Below are positions 59,867 to 64,000 of a stretch of DNA of 64,000 nucleotides, piece by piece. Location of the stretch: positions 8,804,001 through 8,868,000 of the forward strand of contig CM121341.1 in assembly GCA_051530055.1 (NCBI GenBank), in the 5' to 3' direction. A program made the translations under genes and the position numbers. The stretch is from Neoechinorhynchus agilis. Lineage: Eukaryota > Acanthocephala. The notes below the pieces were generated by a model, which searched no databases, was not told the origin of the DNA, and was given only the letters and a program-made list of their open reading frames with translations. Each line of letters begins with the position of its first letter. Position 1 is the stretch's first letter.

Positions 59867-60730
59867 ATGGTGAATCGAAAACGAGGTGGTTATCGAAAGC
59901 ATCGTAGTTTTCCACTTGATCGTTACGGCACTTCTGATACTCAAGAAGTTCAATTTTCTTCGTCCAAGTACGACCATGTCAAACATTTGAGGTTTAGAGA
60001 CAAAGGATGCATTTGACAAGTTGCTTCTGTTTGTCAAAAGCAACTTTTTGAATAGCCGAGAGGAGCGATTCGAGAACCCTCGCCATTGTAATACTGAAGA
60101 GGCGGATAAAAACCGGATTGAAGACGATGAGTGTTTTCCGGTGCTTAATGAAACGAGGATAGATATTTTGCCGAAAAATGAAGAGTGGATTGAAGTTAAA
60201 CGTCCGATTTCTACGACGAACAGAAAACTTGACGAGACACCTTCATTGTCCGATGGAGAAGTCAATGAATCAAAGTCTCAAGAAGGTGGTTTGCAAGTGT
60301 TTGAGGTCTTAAAAAGCAAAATTGATCCGGTTCGGTTGTTACGATGCCGAGACTTATGTTTTGATCCCGATTATGAAGAACAAAACCTGTACACTTTTTA
60401 TGAGGAGATGGACGAGAAGATGTGTGCTCAGTTTGCAGACTTAATGAAAACTTTTAAAGTGATGAGCTTTGAAGAGAAAGATGAACGGTACAAGGAGACC
60501 GACCGTCGACTTGCTCCCCTGGTTAAAAAGTACTTTTCAAATCGTATTATAAATAAGGATCAATACAAAGAGATCCTCCGTAAACTCGTTAAAAGAGTAT
60601 GTAAATTATTTTTTAACTTATCGAACTTTTGTTGTAGATCGCTGTCAAAATCGATATAATGTCGGATAAGGAACTTGGTGATCTCATTTATACAAATGTT
60701 GTTTTAACTAAACTTAAAACAGACAATTAA
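59867..60730 (+). CDS. Protein with PHRF1/SCAF1-like C-terminal domain, paralog 2
   Basis: Starts at ATG 59867 (MVNRKRGGYRKHR, similar to MVNHRIEKHRR of paralog 1). The first frame ends near 60000, and a frame change to the 60021-60597 exon implies a small intron whose sites I could not fix. The main exon carries an acidic middle and FKVMSFEEKDERYKETDRRL, APLVKKYFSNRIINKDQYKE and ILRKLVKR. A 41-nt intron (60598-60638) interrupts at the same codon position as in paralog 1, followed by IAVKIDIMSDKELGDLIYTN and TAA at 60728-60730. It is shorter than paralog 1, mainly in the basic N-terminal part. The role is presumably nuclear if the C-terminal domain binds RNA polymerase II, but this rests on a short resemblance. 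Confidence 0.6.
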
Positions 60731-61325
60731 AGCAAAATACGATGATGACTATGTTGATCGATGAGGCAATGCTGATTGCATTGACTTCTTAACATTGTGA
60801 TTCTATAAAGTTTGTAAGAGAGCAAAAAATTAAGATGTTACGTCCGAATTTCCGTTAAAAATCCCATTCGCATTTGTGAATATTTTCGACATAAAAAATA
60901 GGCCGAACATTATTGCCACATATCAAATATTTTATCGCTAAAACCTTTTTCATTTGCAAGAAAAATTCCGAATTAATGCTCATTAATTTCGATCCAGCAA
61001 TCGCATGGTGCCAAGTGCTTACAATTAACACGATCAAAAACTTAATGCTTCTCAAAGTTTGCATCTCTCATGATACGATAATTATAAGTAGCTGTTAAAA
61101 ATTTAATATTACGGCTTAAAAAATAGGAAAAGAAAACAATTGATATAAAAACCTGTGATCCGAACCATCAATTGTTATAGAATCAACATAATCGGCAAAT
61201 TAAATCATCGAATCAAATCACTGCGAAGACAAACTTTGTCAGATGAATAAAACACTTCCAATTTTAATCAATAAAAACCCATCCCAATTCAAAAACACAA
61301 GTTTAATTGTATATAGGACACAAAA
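60731..61325. other. Spacer before the terminal array
   Basis: A+T-rich, nothing recognised. Confidence 0.45.
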
Positions 61326-64000
61326 GACATAGTTTAAGAATGAATCAAAGTCCGCACCAAAAGCGAATAAACATTCGGAACTCGGTTAAAAGCTTCGTTG
61401 AGATAGACATCGGCAATGAACGAATCTTGATCTTCGGACACAGAAAAACGATTATGCAAAGCGACCGTAAAGAAATATTAAAAAATCGATCCGCAACACT
61501 CGAAATAAGAATTCGAAATGAAAACAAAAAAGCATCAAAGTCCGGACCAAAAGCGAATAAACATCCTGAACTCGGTTGAAAGCTTCGTTGAGATCGACAT
61601 CGGCAATGAACGAATCTTGATCTTCGGACACAGAAAAACGATTATGCAAAGCGGCTGCAAAGAAATATTAAAAAAATCGATTCGCAACACTCGAAAACCG
61701 ACATCGGCAATGAACGAATCTTGATCTTCGGACACAGAAAAACGATTATGCAAAGCGACAGTAAAGAAATATTAAAAAATCGATCCGCAACGCTCGAAAT
61801 CAGAATTCGAAACGAAAACAAAAAAGCATCAAAGTCCGCACCAAAAGCGAATAAACATTCTGAACTCGGTTAAAAGCTTCGTTGAGATCGACATCGGCAA
61901 TGAACGAATCTTGATCTTCGGACACAGAAAAACGATTATGCAAAGCGGCTGCAAAGAAATATTAAAAAAATCGATTCGCAACACTCGAAAACCGACATCG
62001 GCAATGAACGAATCTTGATCTTCGGACACAGAAAAACGATTATGCAAAGCGACAGTAAAGAAATATTAAAAATCGATCCGCAACGCTCGAAATCAGAATT
62101 CGAAATGAAAACAAAAAAGCATCAAAGTCCGCACCAAAAGCGAATAAACATTCTGAACTCGGTTAAAAGCTTCGTTGAGATCGACATCGGCAATGAACGA
62201 ATCTTGATCTTCGGACACAGAAAAACGATTATGCAAAGCGGCTGCAAAGAAATATTAAAAAATCGATCCGCAACGCTCGAAATCAGAATTCGAAATGAAA
62301 ACAAAAAAGCATCAAAGTTCGCACCAAAAGCGAAAAAACATTCTGAACTCGTTAAAAGCTTCGTTGAGATCGACATCGGCAATGAACGAATCTTGATCTT
62401 CGGACACAGAAAAACGATTATGCAAAGCGACAGTAAAGAAATATTAAAAAATCGATCCGCAACGCTCGAAATCAGAATTCGAAATGAAAACAAAAAAGCA
62501 TCAAAGTCCGCACCAAAAGCGAAAAACATTCTGAACTCGGTTAAAAGCTTCGTTGAGATCGACATCGGCAATGAACGAATCTTGATCTTCGGACACAGAA
62601 AAACGATTATGCAAAGCGGCTGCAAAGAAATATTAAAAAAATCGATTCGCAACACTCGAAAACCGACATCGGCAATGAACGAATCTTAATCTTCGGACAC
62701 AGAAAAACGATTATGCAAAGCGGCTGCAAAGAAATATTAAAAAAATCGATTCGCAACACTCGAAAACCGACATCGGCAATGAACGAATCTTGATCTTCGG
62801 ACACAGAAAAACGATTATGCAAAGCGACAGTAAAGAAATATTAAAAATCGATCCGCAACGCTCGAAATCAGAATTCGAAACGAAAACAAAAAAGCATCAA
62901 AGTCCGCACCAAAAGCGAATAAACATTCGGAACTCGGTTAAAAGCTTCGTTGAGATCGACATCGGCAATGAACGAATCTTGATCTTCGGACACAGAAAAA
63001 CGATTATGCAAAGCGGCTGCAAAGAAATATTAAAAAAATCGATTCGCAACACTCGAAAACCGACATCGGCAATGAACGAATCTTGATCTTCGGACACAGA
63101 AAAACGATTATGCAAAGCGACAGTAAAGAAATATTAAAAAATCGATCCGCAACGCTCGAAATCAGAATTCGAAACGAAAACAAAAAAGCATCAAAGTCCG
63201 CACCAAAAGCGAATAAACATTCTGAACTCGGTTAAAAGCTTCGTTGAGATCGACATCGGCAATGAACGAATCTTGATCTTCGGACACAGAAAAACGATTA
63301 TGCAAAGCGGCTGCAAAGAAATATTAAAAAAATCGATTCGCAACACTCGAAAACCGACATCGGCAATGAACGAATCTTGATCTTCGGACACAGAAAAACG
63401 ATTATGCAAAGCGACAGTAAAGAAATATTAAAAAATCGATCCGCAACGCTCGAAATCAGAATTCGAAACGAAAACAAAAAAGCATCAAAGTCCGCACCAA
63501 AAGCGAATAAACATTCTGAACTCGGTTAAAAGCTTCGTTGAGATCGACATCGGCAATGAACGAATCTTGATCTTCGGACACAGAAAAACGATTATGCAAA
63601 GCGACAGTAAAGAAATATTAAAAAATCGATCCGCAACGCTCGAAATCAGAATTCGAAACGAAAACAAAAAAGCATCAAAGTCCGCACCAAAAGCGAATAA
63701 ACATTCTGAACTCGGTTAAAAGCTTCGTTGAGATCGACATCGGCAATGAACGAATCTTGATCTTCGGACACAGAAAAACGATTATGCAAAGCGGCTGCAA
63801 AGAAATATTAAAAAAATCGATTCGCAACACTCGAAAACCGACATCGGCAATGAACGAATCTTGATCTTCGGACACAGAAAAACGATTATGCAAAGCGACT
63901 GTAAAGAAATATTAAAAAATCGATCCGCAACGCTCGAAATCAGAATTCGAAATGAAAACAAAAAAGCATCAAAGTCCGCACCAAAAGCGAAAAAACATTC
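61326..64000 (+). repeat. Mixed tandem array of 189-bp and 105-bp units, runs off the window
   Basis: The long unit (CATCAAAGTCCGCACCAAAA ... TTAAAAGCTTCGTTGAGAT ... AGAAAAACGATTATGCAAAG) is 189 bp. A short unit of about 105 bp lacks the CAAAGTCC-to-GTTGAGAT half. Long-unit starts are near 61344, 61533, 61825, 62121, 62310, 62499, 62894, 63188, 63482, 63672 and 63966; gaps of about 294 or 395 bp contain one or two short units. The 189-bp unit is 63 codons without stops in one frame, so frames up to 224 codons occur, but short units and indels break them. Confidence 0.95.

Noticed and set aside
61345-63893. Recurrent antisense frames (MHNRFSVSEDQDSFIADV and similar)
   Set aside because: Shadows of the 189/105-bp array; they end at unit junctions.
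41190-64000. Regular repeats as CRISPR arrays
   Set aside because: Units are contiguous or separated by their own variants, with no unique spacers, and the context is an intron-bearing animal genome.

Overview
The window is animal nuclear DNA: A+T-rich, with intron-split genes, splice sites of the GT...AG type, standard stops and many retroelement remains. An axonemal dynein heavy chain implies motile cilia or flagella, which argues against nematodes. Most legible introns are only about 35-60 nt, and genes are compact where repeats are absent. Together this suggests a small-genome invertebrate (flatworm-like or orthonectid-like), but the sequence alone does not fix the taxon.

Layout. 29-19303 (+) is a 5'-truncated axonemal dynein heavy chain, most like DNAH2, running from the tail through AAA1-AAA6 to the C-terminus. 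20.1-20.8 kb is a broken LINE 3' end. 21336-22247 (-) encodes a TMEM201/Samp1-type inner nuclear membrane protein. 23.0-24.2 kb looks like a retroelement 5' region. 24609-27489 (-) is an SLC1/EAAT glutamate transporter. 27.9-35.0 kb is a retroelement graveyard: LINE 3' ends, a dead Ty3/Gypsy pol, a dead endonuclease-plus-RT LINE and a foldback element. An unrecognised gene may lie at 34.9-35.5 kb. 36552-40176 (+) is V-ATPase subunit H, with a LINE fragment inside one intron.

From 40.2 kb onward the window is dominated by repeats: two foldback hairpins, then a 168-bp satellite (41.2-44.5 kb). Two paralogous genes with a PHRF1/SCAF1-like C-terminal domain (46.2-48.3 and 59.9-60.7 kb) bracket LINE fragments and three arrays. 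These are a 611-bp repeat carrying a tRNA-like 72-mer, a 380-bp tRNA-headed repeat and an 18-bp minisatellite. A mixed 189/105-bp array fills 61.3 kb to the window end.

The most unusual object is in the 380-bp repeat. Every copy carries all three conserved strands of a hammerhead ribozyme core (CUGAUGA, GAAA, and an AUC cleavage triplet), each flanked by matching helix strands, but in an order (2-1-3) that differs from all three known hammerhead permutations. It could be a pseudoknotted hammerhead, a scrambled relic or a coincidence. The block is better conserved than its surroundings in the most diverged copy. The genes show no shared operon-like logic; they are ordinary eukaryotic housekeeping, ciliary and transport genes next to a young satellite-rich block.
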